Of a DNA stretch of 55,559 bases, positions 1 through 11,504 are shown in pieces. A model generated the notes under the pieces. The model ran no database searches and was not told the DNA's origin. It saw nothing but the letters and a program-made list of their open reading frames with translations. The DNA is from Lingula anatina (lineage: Eukaryota; Brachiopoda; Lingulata; Lingulida; Lingulidae), in assembly GCF_001039355.2 (NCBI RefSeq), contig NW_019775932.1, forward strand, positions 107,905 through 163,463. Direction: 5' to 3'. How positions within the stretch are numbered: the first letter of the stretch is position 1; each line of letters begins with the position of its first letter. The position numbers and the translations under genes were made by a program.

Positions 1-2764
1 TGAACATCAATTAATGTACAATAATACTGGAAGAAACGAGATGATAGGGTTACACATTATGATAAAATAATTCCATGTACATTTAAACAAATACTACTCA
101 CCACTGCCATATTGGCAATAATAGCCCCACGTGCCTGCTTGACAGCGACATCTACCGTTATAATAATCATAGTACCCTCCATTTTGACAGTCTATATTAC
201 GAAATAAGGAAAACTGAATCAACACGAGTATAAACAGAGAATGACATAGAGACACAATTTGTACTTACAATTACACGTGCTGCAGACATAAGTGCAGGGC
301 ATGAATGGGCTGTTTAGTGTACTGCTTGTGTCATGATTTATTGTGTTGCAAGCGACGTTTGTTGTACGTTAGCCGGACATGCAACGTCGTGATTTTCCAA
401 ATATTTGGAAACAATCAAATGACTATAAGCAAATTACATGATTGTACTTTAGTAAACCTGCTTTTTATCGCCAAAAAGGCCCCATTTCTACTGCAAAAAA
501 AAAAATTGTTTTTTAAACATTAGGAAAAAGATCCCTTTTCCTTGAAACTTACTCTGTGTTGCCATTTCCGTGGGTCTCTCAGTGGTTGGTCCTGACAAAA
601 AGAAACATTAAGCTTGAATCGCTCACTGCATTATTTTAGTAAAAATATTCAGTGCTGCAGACAACAGGGGTAAACTTTACATGTATATTTCTACACAGAT
701 ACTGGATAAAGCTAAACTTATGACTATAGCCTCATACCTTGGACAGTTTTATTTAATCTGTTTGTCTTCATTTTATTTATTTATATTCATATATACAGGT
801 AGTCACGTTATTAATCTGATTACATTGAACCGAATAATGATTTTCAAGATTTATAGCTTAAAACAAGTATCGTGTTATTCACTCTCTCCTTACGTCCATA
901 ATACTGGCATTTCTGTCCATAGTGGTAAGAGTCACACTGACAGCTGTATTCTGTGTATTGGTACGGCCAGTACGAGGCTCTCTTCGGGTAACACGTTCCA
1001 CCGTTCTGACACGGATTGCGGTAGCAGGGATCTGAAACGCAATGGAGAGATAGGAAACCACAGCAAAAAGTATAAGCTAATTTATCAGTGAACATCACGA
1101 TTTGCCAGAGGCAATGTTAATCACCAATCTGAAAGATGAATAGGCATCACTCTAATATTTCAGGTAAAGTTAATCTTCAGGTGCACAAGAAACCTTGGCA
1201 TTTCATCGAGACTGTCGATTCTTGACTTAAAAGCATAACGTGGTAAGCACGGAGATTGAGAGAGAGAGAGAAAGAGAGGCTCACCGTACGTTGTCGCCAT
1301 TTTTGTCGTCTCCACCGTAGTTTGCACTAAAACATATCAAAATTAGTTAAGTCTCAATCACTGGTTTATACGGTACTATCACGTGTAATGATGTATACGG
1401 TTGTCTATGAGATATACAGTGCATGCCTGCACCCTGATGTGGGATTCCACAAAAGTGCTGCTGATTTTAATAAGTACTCTGAATTATTTATTTACATGTG
1501 TACCTGTATATTTATTTATATTCATTAGAAAGGGTAAGAGTGAAATAAATTGAAAGGAATGAGATAAGGACCACTCATCACCATGAAATTGTTCTCTAGA
1601 ATATTTTTACAAATCAACTCACCACTTCCATATTGGCAATAATAGCCCCACGTGCCTGCTTGGCAGCGACATCTACCGTTATAATAATCATAGTATCCTC
1701 CATTTTGACAGCCTAAATACGGTAAGGGCATGAGAAAATTGAATAAATACACTGTATACACTATTTATCAACCGAGCATGTTCATTTTTTACTGCTACGG
1801 TGGAAAATTATATTTTTTCTTTACTGTTACACGTGTATCAGATATGTTTAGTGCATGCATCGGCTGTTAATTGCATCTGTAGTCATTGGGGGCAGGTTCA
1901 TGTGCATGTAGCATCTTGTACTATGTTGTGCTCGACGCTTGTTGTACGTAAACCGGGTATGCGACTTCGTAATTTTCCCAAATATTTGGGAAAAAACAAT
2001 TAACTATCAGCAAACGACATTAGTAAACCAGCTTTTATCCCCCAAAAGCGACTTTCTCCTCAATTACAAGTTACATAGAAGGGCGTTTTCCATAAAACCT
2101 ACTTTGAGTTGTTTCTACCGTGGGTCTCTCAGTGGTTTGTCCTGAATAAAAAAAGAACAGATTCAACTTGAATCGTTCAGTGCATTGTTACAGTAAAACA
2201 TTTAGTGCTGCAGACAACAAGGATTTACATGTTTTATACAGACACAGGATAAAGCTAAACTAATGACTTTACCCTGGTAACTTGTACTTTTTTTATTTTA
2301 TTTATGTATTTATTATATAGTCACGTTATAAATCTAATTATATCAAATCAGATAATAATTTTCAAGATTTATATCTTAAAATAAGTATCGTGTTATTCAC
2401 TCTCTCCTTACGTCCATAATACTGGCATTTCTGTCCATAGTGGTAAGAGTCACACTGACAGCTGTATTCTGTGTATTGGTACGGCCAGTGCGAGGCTCTC
2501 TTCGGGTAGCACGTTCCACCGTTCTGACACGGATTGCGGTAGCAGGGATCTGAAAAGCAATGGAGAGACAGGAAACCACAGCAAAAAGTATAAGTTAATT
2601 TATCAGTGAACATCACGATTTGCCAGAGGCAATGTTAATCACCAATATGAAAGATGAATAGGCATCACTCTAACATTTTAGGTAAAGATAATCTTCATGT
2701 GCACAAGAAACCTTGGCATTTCATCGAGACTGTCGATTCTTGACTTAAAAGCATAACGTGGTAA

Positions 2765-2810
<46 letters not shown>

Positions 2811-4298
2811 TCACCGTACGTTGTCGCCATTTTTGTCGTCTCCACCGTAGTTTGCACTAAAACATATCAAAATTAGTTAAGTCTCAATCACTGGTTTATA
2901 CGGTACTATCACGTGTAATGATGTATACGGTTGTCTATGAGATATACAGTGCATGCCTGCACCCTGATGTGGGATTCCACAAAAGTGCTGCTGTTTTTAA
3001 TAAGTACTCTGAATTATTTATTTACATGTGTACCTGTATATTTATTTATATTCATTAGAAAGGGTAAGAGTGAAATAAATTGAAAGGAATGAGATAAGGA
3101 CCACTCATCACCATGAAATTGTTCTCTAGAATATTTTCACAAGTCAACTCACCACTTCCATATTGGCAATAATAGCCCCACGTGCCTGCTTGGCAGCGAC
3201 ATCTACCGTTATAATAATCATAGTATCCTCCATTTTGACAGCCTAAATACGGTAATGGCATAATAAAAATGAATAAATACACTGTATACACTATTTATCA
3301 ACCGAGCATGTTCATTTATTACTGCTACGGTGGAAAATTATATGTTTTCTTTATTGTCACACGTGTCACAGATATGTTTAGTGCATGCATCGGCTGTTAA
3401 TTGTATCTGTAGTCATTGGGGGCAGGTTCTTGTGCATGTAGCATCTTGTATCATGTTGCGATCGACGCTTGCTGTACCTAAACCGGGCATGCGAATTCGT
3501 AATTTTTCGAAATATTTGGAAAAAAATCAATTAACTATCAGCAAACGACGTTAGTAGACCGGCTTTTATCCTCCAAAAGCGCCTTTTCACTCAATTACAA
3601 GTTACATAGAAGGGCGTTTTCCATAAAACCTACTTTGAGTTGTTTCTACCGTGGGTCTCTCAGTGGTTTGACCTGAATAAAAAGAACAGATTCAACTTGA
3701 ATCGTTCAGTGCATTGTAATAGTAAAACATTTAGTGCTGCAGACAACAAGGATTTACGTTTTTTCTACAGACACAGGATAAAGCTAAACTAATGACTATA
3801 CCCTGGTAACTTGTACTTTTTTATTTTATTTATGTATTTATTATATAGTCACGTTATAAATCTAATTATATCAAATCAGATAATAATCTTCAAGATTTAT
3901 ATCTTAAAATAAGTATCGTGATATTCAGGCTATCCTTACGTCCATAATACTGGCACTTCTGTCCATAGTGGTAAGAGTCACACTGACAGCTGTATTCTGT
4001 GTATTGGTACGGCCAGTACGAGGCTCTCTTCGGGTAACACGTTCCACCGTTCTGACACGGATTGCGGTAGCAGGGATCTGAAACGCAATGGAGAGATAGG
4101 AAACCACAGCAAAAAGTATAAGTTAATTTATCAGTGAACATCACGATTTGCCAGACGCAATGTTAATCACCAATATGAAAGATGAATAGGGATCACTCTA
4201 ATATTTCAGGTAAAGTTAATCTTCATGTGCACAAGAAACCTTGGCATTTCATCTAGACTGTCGATTCTTGACTTAAAAGCATAACGTGGTAAGCACGG

Positions 4299-4329
<31 letters not shown>

Positions 4330-7150
4330 GGCTCACCGTACGTTGTCGCCATTTTTGTCGTCTCCACCGTAGTTTGCACTAAAACATATCAAAATTAGTT
4401 AAGTCTCAATCACTGGTTTATACGGTACTATCACGTGTAATGATGTATACGGTTGTCTATGAGATATACAGTGCATGCCTGCACCCTGATGTGGGATTCC
4501 ACAAAAGTGCTGCTGTTTTTAATAAGTACTCTGAATTATTTATTTACATGTGTACCTGTATATTTATTTATATTCATTAGAAAGGGTAAGAGTGAAATAA
4601 ATTGAAAGGAATGAGATAAGGACCACTCATCACCATGAAATTGTTCTCTAGAATATTTTCACAAGTCAACTCACCACTTCCATATTGGCAATAATAGCCC
4701 CACGTGCCTGCTTGGCAGCGACATCTACCGTTATAATAATCATAGTATCCTCCATTTTGACAGCCTAAATACGGTAATGGCATAATAAAAATGAATAAAT
4801 ACACTGTATACACTATTTATCAACCGAGCATGTTCATTTATTACTGCTACGGTGGAAAATTATATGTATTATTTATTGTTACACGTGTATCAGATATGTT
4901 TAGTGCATGCATCGGCTGTTAATTGTATCTGTAGTCATTGGGGGCAGGTTCTTGTGCATGTAGCATCTTGTATCATGTTGCGATCGACGCTTGTTGTACC
5001 TAAACCGGGCATGCGACTTCGTAATTTTTCGAAATATTTGGAAAAAAATCAATTAACTATCAGCAAACGACGTTAGTAGACCGGCTTTTATCCTCCAAAA
5101 GCGCCTTTTCACTCAATTACAAGTTACATAGAAGGGCGTTTTCCATAAAACCTACTTTGAGTTGTTTCTACCGTGGGTCTCTCAGTGGTTTGACCTGAAT
5201 AAAAAGAACAGATTCAACTTGAATCGTTCAGTGCATTGTTATAGTAAAACATTTACTGCTGCAGACAACAAGGATTTACGTTTTTTCTACTGACACAGGA
5301 TAAAGCTAAACTAATGACTATACCCTGGTAACTTGTACTTTTTTTTTTTTTTTATTTATGTATTTATTATATAGTCACGTTATAAATCTAATTATATCAA
5401 ATCAGATAATAATCTTCAAGATTTATATCTTAAAATAAGTATCGTGATATTCAGGCTATCCTTACGTCCATAATACTGGCATTTCTGTCCATAGTGATAA
5501 GAGTCACACTGACAGCTGTAGTCTGTGTATTGGTACGGCCAGTACGAGGCTCTCTTCGGGTAACACGTTCCACCGTTCTGACACGGATTGCGGTAGCAGG
5601 GATCTGAAACGCAATGGAGAGATAGGAAACCACAGCAAAAAGTATACGTTAATTTATCAGTGAACATCAAGAATTTGTCAGAGGCAATGTTAATCACCAA
5701 TATGAAAGATGAATAGGCATCACTCTAATATTTCAGGTAAAGTTAATCTTCATGTGCACAAGAAACCTTGGCATTTCATCGAGACTGTCGATTCTTGACT
5801 TGAAAGCATAACGTGGTAAGCACGGAGAGAGAGAGAGAGAGAGAGGCTCACCGTACGTTGTCGCCATTTTTGTCGTCTCCACCGTAGTTTGCACTAAAAC
5901 ATATCAAAATTAGTCAAGTCTCAATCACTGGTTTATACGGTACTATCAAGTGTAATGAATACGGTTGTCTATGAGATATACAGTGCACGCCTGCACCCTG
6001 GTGTGGGATTCCACAAAAGTGCTGCTGATTTTAATAAGTACTCTGAATTATTTATTAACATGTGTACCTGTATATTTATTTATATTCATTAGAAAGGGTA
6101 AGAGTGAAATAAATTGAAAGGAATGAGATAAGGACCACTCATCACCATGAAATTGTTCTCTAGAATATTTTCACAAATCAACTCACCACTTCCATATTGG
6201 CAATAATAGCCCCACGTGCCTGCTTGGCAGCGACATCTACCGTTATAATAATCATAGTATCCTCCATTTTGACAGCCTAAATACGGTAAGGGCATGAGAA
6301 AATTTAATAAATACACTGTATACACTATTTATCAACCGAGCATGTTCATTTATTACTGCCACGGTGGAAAATTATATGTATTATTTATTGTTACACGTGT
6401 ATCAGATATGTTTAGTGCATGCATCGGCTGTTAATTGTATCTGTAGTCATTTGGGGCAGGTTCTTGTGCATGTAGCATCTTGTATCATGTTGCGATCGAC
6501 GCTTGCTGTACCTAAACCGGGCATGCGACTTCGTTATTTTTCCAAGTTACATAAAATGACGTTTTCCATAAAACCTACTTTGAGTTGTTTCTACCGTGGG
6601 TCTCTCAGTGGTTTGTCCTGAATAAAAAAAGAACAGATTCAACTTGAATCGTTCAGTGCATTGTTACAGTTAAAATGTAGTGCTGCAGACAACAAGGATT
6701 TACGTATTTTATACAGACACAGGATAAAGCTAAAGTAATGACTATACCCTGGTAACTTGTACATTTTTTTTAATGTATTTATTATATAGTCACGTTATAA
6801 ATCGAATTATATCAAATCAGATAATAATTTTCAAGATTTATATCTTAAAATAAGTATCGTGATATTCAGGCTCTCCTTACGTCCATAATACTGGCATTTC
6901 TGTCCATAGTGATAAGAGTTACACTGACAGCTGTATTCTGTGTATTGGTACGGCCAGTACGAGGTTCTCTTCGGGTAACATGTTCCACCGTTCTGACACG
7001 GATTGCGGTAGCAGGGATCTGAAAGATAAAATATTAGAGATATAGGGAAATGGAGAGACTGGGTGTCACAGCAAAGAGTGGACATCAAATTAGGAAAATC
7101 ACGGTTTGTCAGAAATCCAAATGTTTTCAATAACGGTGATTTCATTGGAG
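1..7150 (-). repeat. Tandem array of ~1.52-kb four-exon EGF cassettes
   Basis: The order EGF-A, linker-1, EGF-B, linker-2 recurs; EGF-A exon ends at 894, 2412, 3940, 5466 and 6881 give spacings of 1518, 1528, 1526 and 1415 bp. Introns are nearly as similar as exons, which indicates recent duplication or gene conversion. The rightmost (5'-most) cassette is the most diverged: it lacks ~85 bp present near 5031-5120 in its neighbour (its equivalent junction is near 6540) and has a different upstream intron. The last visible linker-1 (591-553) ends in EMATQ instead of VETTQ. The array is cut by the window edge, so copy number is a minimum. Confidence 0.93.
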
Positions 7151-7360
7151 AACATATATCAAGCCTAATACCCAATATAACATAAAACAAAGTCATACCC
7201 AATACAAGATGTAACAAACAATACGTGAGTATAAGCAGATTGCTGGCAAAAGGCACAAGCTACATAAAAAGTGCTTTTTAAGTAAAATAAAGGTACATGT
7301 TTTTGAAAACGTTTGCTTTGTGAGATACAAAACGTTTTTGTTGCGAGGGAGAGTGCGAGA

Positions 7361-7402
<42 letters not shown>

Positions 7403-8306
7403 GAGAGAAAAAAAAGAGAGTGTGAGAGAGAGAGAAAAAGAGTCAAAGAGAGAGTATATGTGTATTGTGTGTGAGAGAGAGAGTGAGTATGTGTGTATGT
7501 GTGTGTGCGTGCGCGTGAGAAAGAGAGAGAGAGAGAAAGAGAGAGGGGGGGCGGAGAGAAAGAGATGAAGGAAGCGTCTTCCTCTCAAGCTTACCATATG
7601 TTGTAGCTCCATTGGTCTCTGTGGTGTGTTCTATAAGACAAAGTGAAACATTCGTAATTAGTGCATAAAGACAATACAATAGTGCACATTATTGAAAAAG
7701 ATTCAACAAAGATATGATCTGAGCTATCGAATTATAGAGCGACCTTAACATCCCCATTATTTCATCCAGGCCCATTATTGAATAGGGCTGAGGAAAACAT
7801 CAAATTTACATTTCGTTATTAAAATAGGTAATGAACCTTTAAATTAAAACATTTGGAATGCCACCTTCATTACCTTAACTTGTGCGAGGAGAAATTACAT
7901 ACATAATTTAATCACCACGTGTCATGACATAGGCGGCACATTTATAATCAATATCTTATGTTCATATCTTGTTCTTTTTATCTAGCAAACAAACTTTTAT
8001 CATAAGGCAAACGTTGAAGTCGACAGTATCGAGTGACAACAGATAAACACTGTCGTGGTCAACGGCTACTAAAGGATGACACATTGCTCCTTAGTTTATG
8101 CGAAATATTTCTGACGTAGTGAGTAAATTGATTTATCATTGTTGGTTGACTTTATCCAGACAGATATACCAAATTAATTTACATCAGCCTTATAAATAGG
8201 TTGTCCTGGAATTACCTCAAAAGGGAAATATGCTTACAGGATAGTCTTCTAAAACGTGCAGCCAAGGAACAAACCGGTACATTATTCGTTAAACACTTTA
8301 TAAACA

Positions 8307-8337
<31 letters not shown>

Positions 8338-9323
8338 ATTCATAAAATACAATAAATAAAAAAAGGCCAGATATTGCATACAAACAAATCAAAGGCGAGC
8401 TCTTGTAAGCACAACTTTCCAAATATTTACAATACTATTTCATTCAAGCGAAAGTTATACATAGAGCGTTTCCTTATAGCAACATCGATTCATTCAATCA
8501 AAACAAATACGCTATGCAGGGGTGGATCCAGGATTATTTGAAGTGGGGGGAGGGGGGTCCGGAACGGAACGACAGGCCTCGGATGCAAAACCGACCATCG
8601 CCCCCTTGGTGTGGGGTTCGGGGCTTGCTCAAGGACCTAGAAAATAACCGGTGTTTTGGAGAACAAACAGTGGCGGTACAGTTCAGAATTATGATTTAGT
8701 TAGTCAAAATGTATTTTCAAGACATAAACCGAAAGGGGTGTCAGGACCCCCTAACGCCTATCTAAATCCGCCACTGCTTTGTACAGTAAAAATATAAGGC
8801 TATTTTCTGCCAGCAAAATATATAAATGATTTAATCATACCTGGTCTGTACGTTGTCGGGCAGTTCCTTTCGTCCGACCCGTCGCTGCAATCCCACCTTC
8901 CATTGCAGACATATCTCCACGGTATATATCTCCCCGTCGGGCACCGGAAGCTACTCTGGGACACTAGGAAATACGGAATAGGCCTACATTTTCCTTTGAC
9001 AAAGGAAAATGCTATCTACCGCACTTCTTTCTTTATCTTTTTTTAACGTTTATTGTAGTTCATTTTATGAGTTGAGCCCAAAATGAAAAACTACATTCCA
9101 AACTGCAAATCGATCTTTAGCAAACCATTTCTAAAACTCTATAAATATTTTTGAGTTAAAAAAGTGTTATCTATAAGAATGATGCCGAGTAAGTATGAGT
9201 AAAATGCTTAAATTTTGAGAATGTTGAGCAACGCGCAGTATGTTGACCTGGAATGAAACTATGCTTACCTGCCCGCCCAGATAGCGCAATAACAACGATC
9301 AAGAAAAATGTCGTCTGCATCAT
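102..9323 (-). CDS. Secreted tyrosine-rich LDLa/EGF tandem-repeat protein (5' part, open at left edge)
   Basis: Exons read on the minus strand: 9323-9269 (signal peptide MMQTTFFLIVVIALSGRA), 8963-8841 (LDLa-like), 7630-7595 (Thr linker). EGF-A exons: 7018-6881, 5603-5466, 4077-3940, 2549-2412, 1031-894. Linker-1: 6617-6579, 5194-5156, 3672-3634, 2141-2103, 591-553. EGF-B: 6276-6187, 4764-4675, 3242-3153, 1712-1623, 191-102. Linker-2: 5893-5852, 4378-4337, 2856-2815, 1326-1285. All introns are phase 1, and 572 codons are open with no stop. EGF-A (46 aa) has six Cys and 10 Tyr; EGF-B (30 aa) has four Cys and 7 Tyr. Linkers are rich in Thr (TTERPTVETT; TTVETTKMATT), as O-glycosylated spacers often are. 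Known relatives in style are Tyr/DOPA-rich EGF proteins such as mussel foot protein 2. A secreted matrix or adhesive role is inference. The 3' end lies outside the window. Confidence 0.88.
7363..7560. repeat. TG and GA microsatellite tract
   Basis: A (TG)n run is followed by GA-rich and GT-rich imperfect repeats. It sits in the intron just after the donor of the first linker exon (7595), in the same relative place as the GA tracts of the other cassettes. Confidence 0.9.
8307..8340. repeat. (TAAA)n microsatellite
   Basis: About eight near-perfect copies of a 4-bp unit in the intron between the LDLa exon and the first linker exon of the EGF gene. Confidence 0.9.
8517..8776. mobile_element. MITE, copy 1 (CAGxGGxGGAT termini)
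   Basis: The element begins CAGGGGTGGATCCAGGAT and ends TCTAAATCCGCCACTG, imperfect terminal inverted repeats (CAGTGGCGGAT type). It is 260 bp, non-coding and G/C-run rich. It shares its interior (GGACCGGAACGACAGGCCT-like core) with the copy at 21276-21536 in opposite orientation and with a decayed copy near 23885-24128. It lies inside an EGF-gene intron. The superfamily was not determined. Confidence 0.75.
8841..8963 (-). other. LDL-receptor class A-like domain exon lacking C1 and C3
   Basis: This 41-codon phase 1-1 exon encodes FRCPTGRYIPWRYVC followed by NGRWDCSDGSDERNC, with the typical DCSDGSDE calcium-cage motif. A standard LDLa domain has six Cys paired 1-3, 2-5 and 4-6. Here the residue at the GxC position is Tyr (GRY) and no Cys precedes FRC, so four remain and they are exactly the 2-5 and 4-6 pairs. 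It is the only LDLa domain seen in the gene. Confidence 0.85.
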
Positions 9324-10104
9324 TTCACATCCTTAACACTAATGACATGTTACCTCGTGTTTCACTGAGTGAAGGAACGCTGTGGAGAGGAGGGTCACAA
9401 CCCGGCACGAAGATTCGAAAAACATTGTGTTTCTTTTGTCCAATGAAATAGGAAAAGAAATCTATCATTTATTTACTTACATTACTACATTATAAAACAA
9501 CTCCTCACCATTGACGTTATAGGGAAAATCGATCGCTCGAGTACAAATGCAAATAAAAAAGGAATAAGTATAAACACGTAATCCATTACTTCGAACGGCT
9601 CGGATGCAAACCCCCCTCGGTCACCCCCAGCTAAATATACCCTTCCCCCTCGGAGGTGAAACCTTATCGAAAGAGATGTTGATTTTTCCGCGAATAACCA
9701 ACATGGAAGATAAGAGACCAACGCGAACCGAGACATTTCGTTTATTAATATTTCGGCAAATGTCTTATTGGTATAGCGGGATAACGTCGCTTTCTTTGTG
9801 TAAATGTTTGCGTCCAACTGGTCAAGCAGCTGTCCCCAAGTTTAATGCTTTTTCCAAGAAGAAATGCCCGTTCACCTTCCAGCTATGCACTGTTCGCAAT
9901 GCCATCTAGCGGACAGCGCCGTAATCACGGACCAGTGAATAGGACAAAATGTTAGGTATCAGTATCATTACAGTATATTAAATTAAGCTAATCCAACTGT
10001 CAGTGTTCATTTGATAAATATGAGCCACAGTGACAGTAAGAACTTTTTTAAAAATTAATTTGAATTCTAGTACAAAAGTAAAAATTCTGTTCTTATATAC
10101 CGCA
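9324..10104. other. Upstream region of the EGF gene, no gene seen
   Basis: This 5' flank of the EGF gene presumably contains its promoter, but I see no clear TATA box or conserved protein. Open frames around 9485-9909 on both strands overlap each other and show no recognisable domain. Confidence 0.4.
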
Positions 10105-10415
10105 GTATGCATGCGTCTCAGCGGGGTTCACTAACGCCTAAGCATTTTTGGCCCTGGTACAGTTTAGGTTTTGATGTTCTCGCCTCCATGGGGAGGGTAC
10201 AGCCCAACATGCTGTATGGATCGCTGCAAGCTATCAAGCGAACAGATCTTTCGCTGCCTGACCAGGAACTTTACCCCTGCTTCAACCCCTAAATGCTGAG
10301 TGCCAGGCGGGGAGACAGCAGGTAATCGTATATAAATGACTGGTATGTTCCCCGGGTGGGGTCGAACCCACGTCCTCCAGCTCCGGAGGGGGACGTTATG
10401 ACCAGAAATTTTACC
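10105..10415 (-). mobile_element. tRNA-derived SINE-like element
   Basis: On the minus strand the right end carries a tRNA-like B box (GGTTCGACC within GTGGGTTCGACCCCACC). The body contains the GCTGAGTGCCAGGCGGGGA stretch that resembles mollusc SINE tails. An unrelated-length fragment with a similar GCAGGCGGGGAGACCATC stretch lies at 25534-25551. Ends are approximate. Confidence 0.5.
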
Positions 10416-10462
10416 AATGTTGTCTGGGTTATAAGTGACAAAACAGAAGCATAATACGATGA

Positions 10463-11504
10463 TTAACCCTCAAGTGACCGAGTGGGGTCATTTACGACCC
10501 CAGCCATATGATTTAATGTGCCATCTCTTTATTTTTTATTCAGATTTTCTTTCCTTGCATGAGTTTGTCAGTCTACTAATCCTACACACTTTCACAGTTT
10601 TTTTGTAGGGATTAACCAATTAGTGTGGCGTATACATCAAAAACTCTTGTGGGGTCATTTATGACCCCAAAGAGAAGCATTGGTTTTACATATTAGTTTT
10701 TAAATTTTATTCAAATGTTTTGCCCAAGCAACACTGACAGGAAAATGTCACATGCATGTGCTTCATGCAACCAGCCAGTGTGCCCAAAACATAGGCACAA
10801 ATAAGTGGTTTGTGAAGATTGTGCTTGAAGTGTTACTAATAGTGCATCGCTGAATCTAATTTCAGTAGCTCTGTTGGAACTTGTTATCATAACTGGGTCT
10901 CTCATTTTGACGGTTACAATTTTCGGGTATTTCGGAAATCTAAATAATTTTGTCGATATCATATTAAACATGTATTAACAAATTGTTTGTGTGGATTTTG
11001 TTTTATACACAGCTGTGGTAGTAACATACATGTAGTTTGATTGAATGTGTTCTGAGTAGTATGACTTCCTTACCAGCATTAGGGTATTCCCTACTCAGCA
11101 AGTCAGCTAATTATTCTTATTGAAATTAGCAGGATGCTATCTCAACATAAATCAAAATATTTTTACTCATGGTAATTTGGTAATGTACTTTTTTCATTTA
11201 GTGTGGCAAATGAAAAGAGAAATATTTCTGCAAGTGGAAACTGACAAGGACTGTCTAAATACCGGTGTAATGTTGTTCTTAAAATCTGTGCTTGGTTATT
11301 TCATGCAATAAAAGTATTATTACCAAATACTTATTACATTAGATCATTATAAAATACTTGTCTTAAATCCTGGGAGTAGTATGGGTGTGATAAAGCTTCA
11401 ACAGCCTTTTATAATAAGGATCCCTGTACAGAGCACAATGGGGTCATAGATGACCCCACTTGGTCATTTCAGTCAGTAAAATAGCTTGGTCTCTTGAGGG
11501 TTAA
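10463..11504. mobile_element. Decayed/internally deleted piggyBac-type transposon
   Basis: The element is bounded by TTAA at 10463-10466 and 11501-11504, the piggyBac target site. Termini are CCCTCAAGTGACC and, reversed, CCCTCAAGAGACC (one mismatch). Subterminal palindromes GGGGTCATTTACGACCCC, GGGGTCATTTATGACCCC and GGGGTCATAGATGACCCC lie near 10484, 10651 and 11439. Between them, about 10742-10827 on the plus strand, a remnant reads ACASCNQPVCPKHRHK, stop, then VVCEDCA. This has the Cys/His spacing of the C-terminal zinc finger of piggyBac transposases. The rest of the transposase is missing, so it is non-autonomous. Confidence 0.8.

Noticed and set aside
844-7256. EGF cassettes as separate short genes, each starting at an upstream Met
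   Set aside because: The Met-containing leaders are intronic sequence before clear 3' splice sites; no cassette has its own signal peptide, and all junction phases agree with one spliced gene.
9485-9909. Opposing 100-110-codon open frames
   Set aside because: No recognisable domain, no splice context and no paralogue; likely chance frames in the EGF gene's upstream flank.
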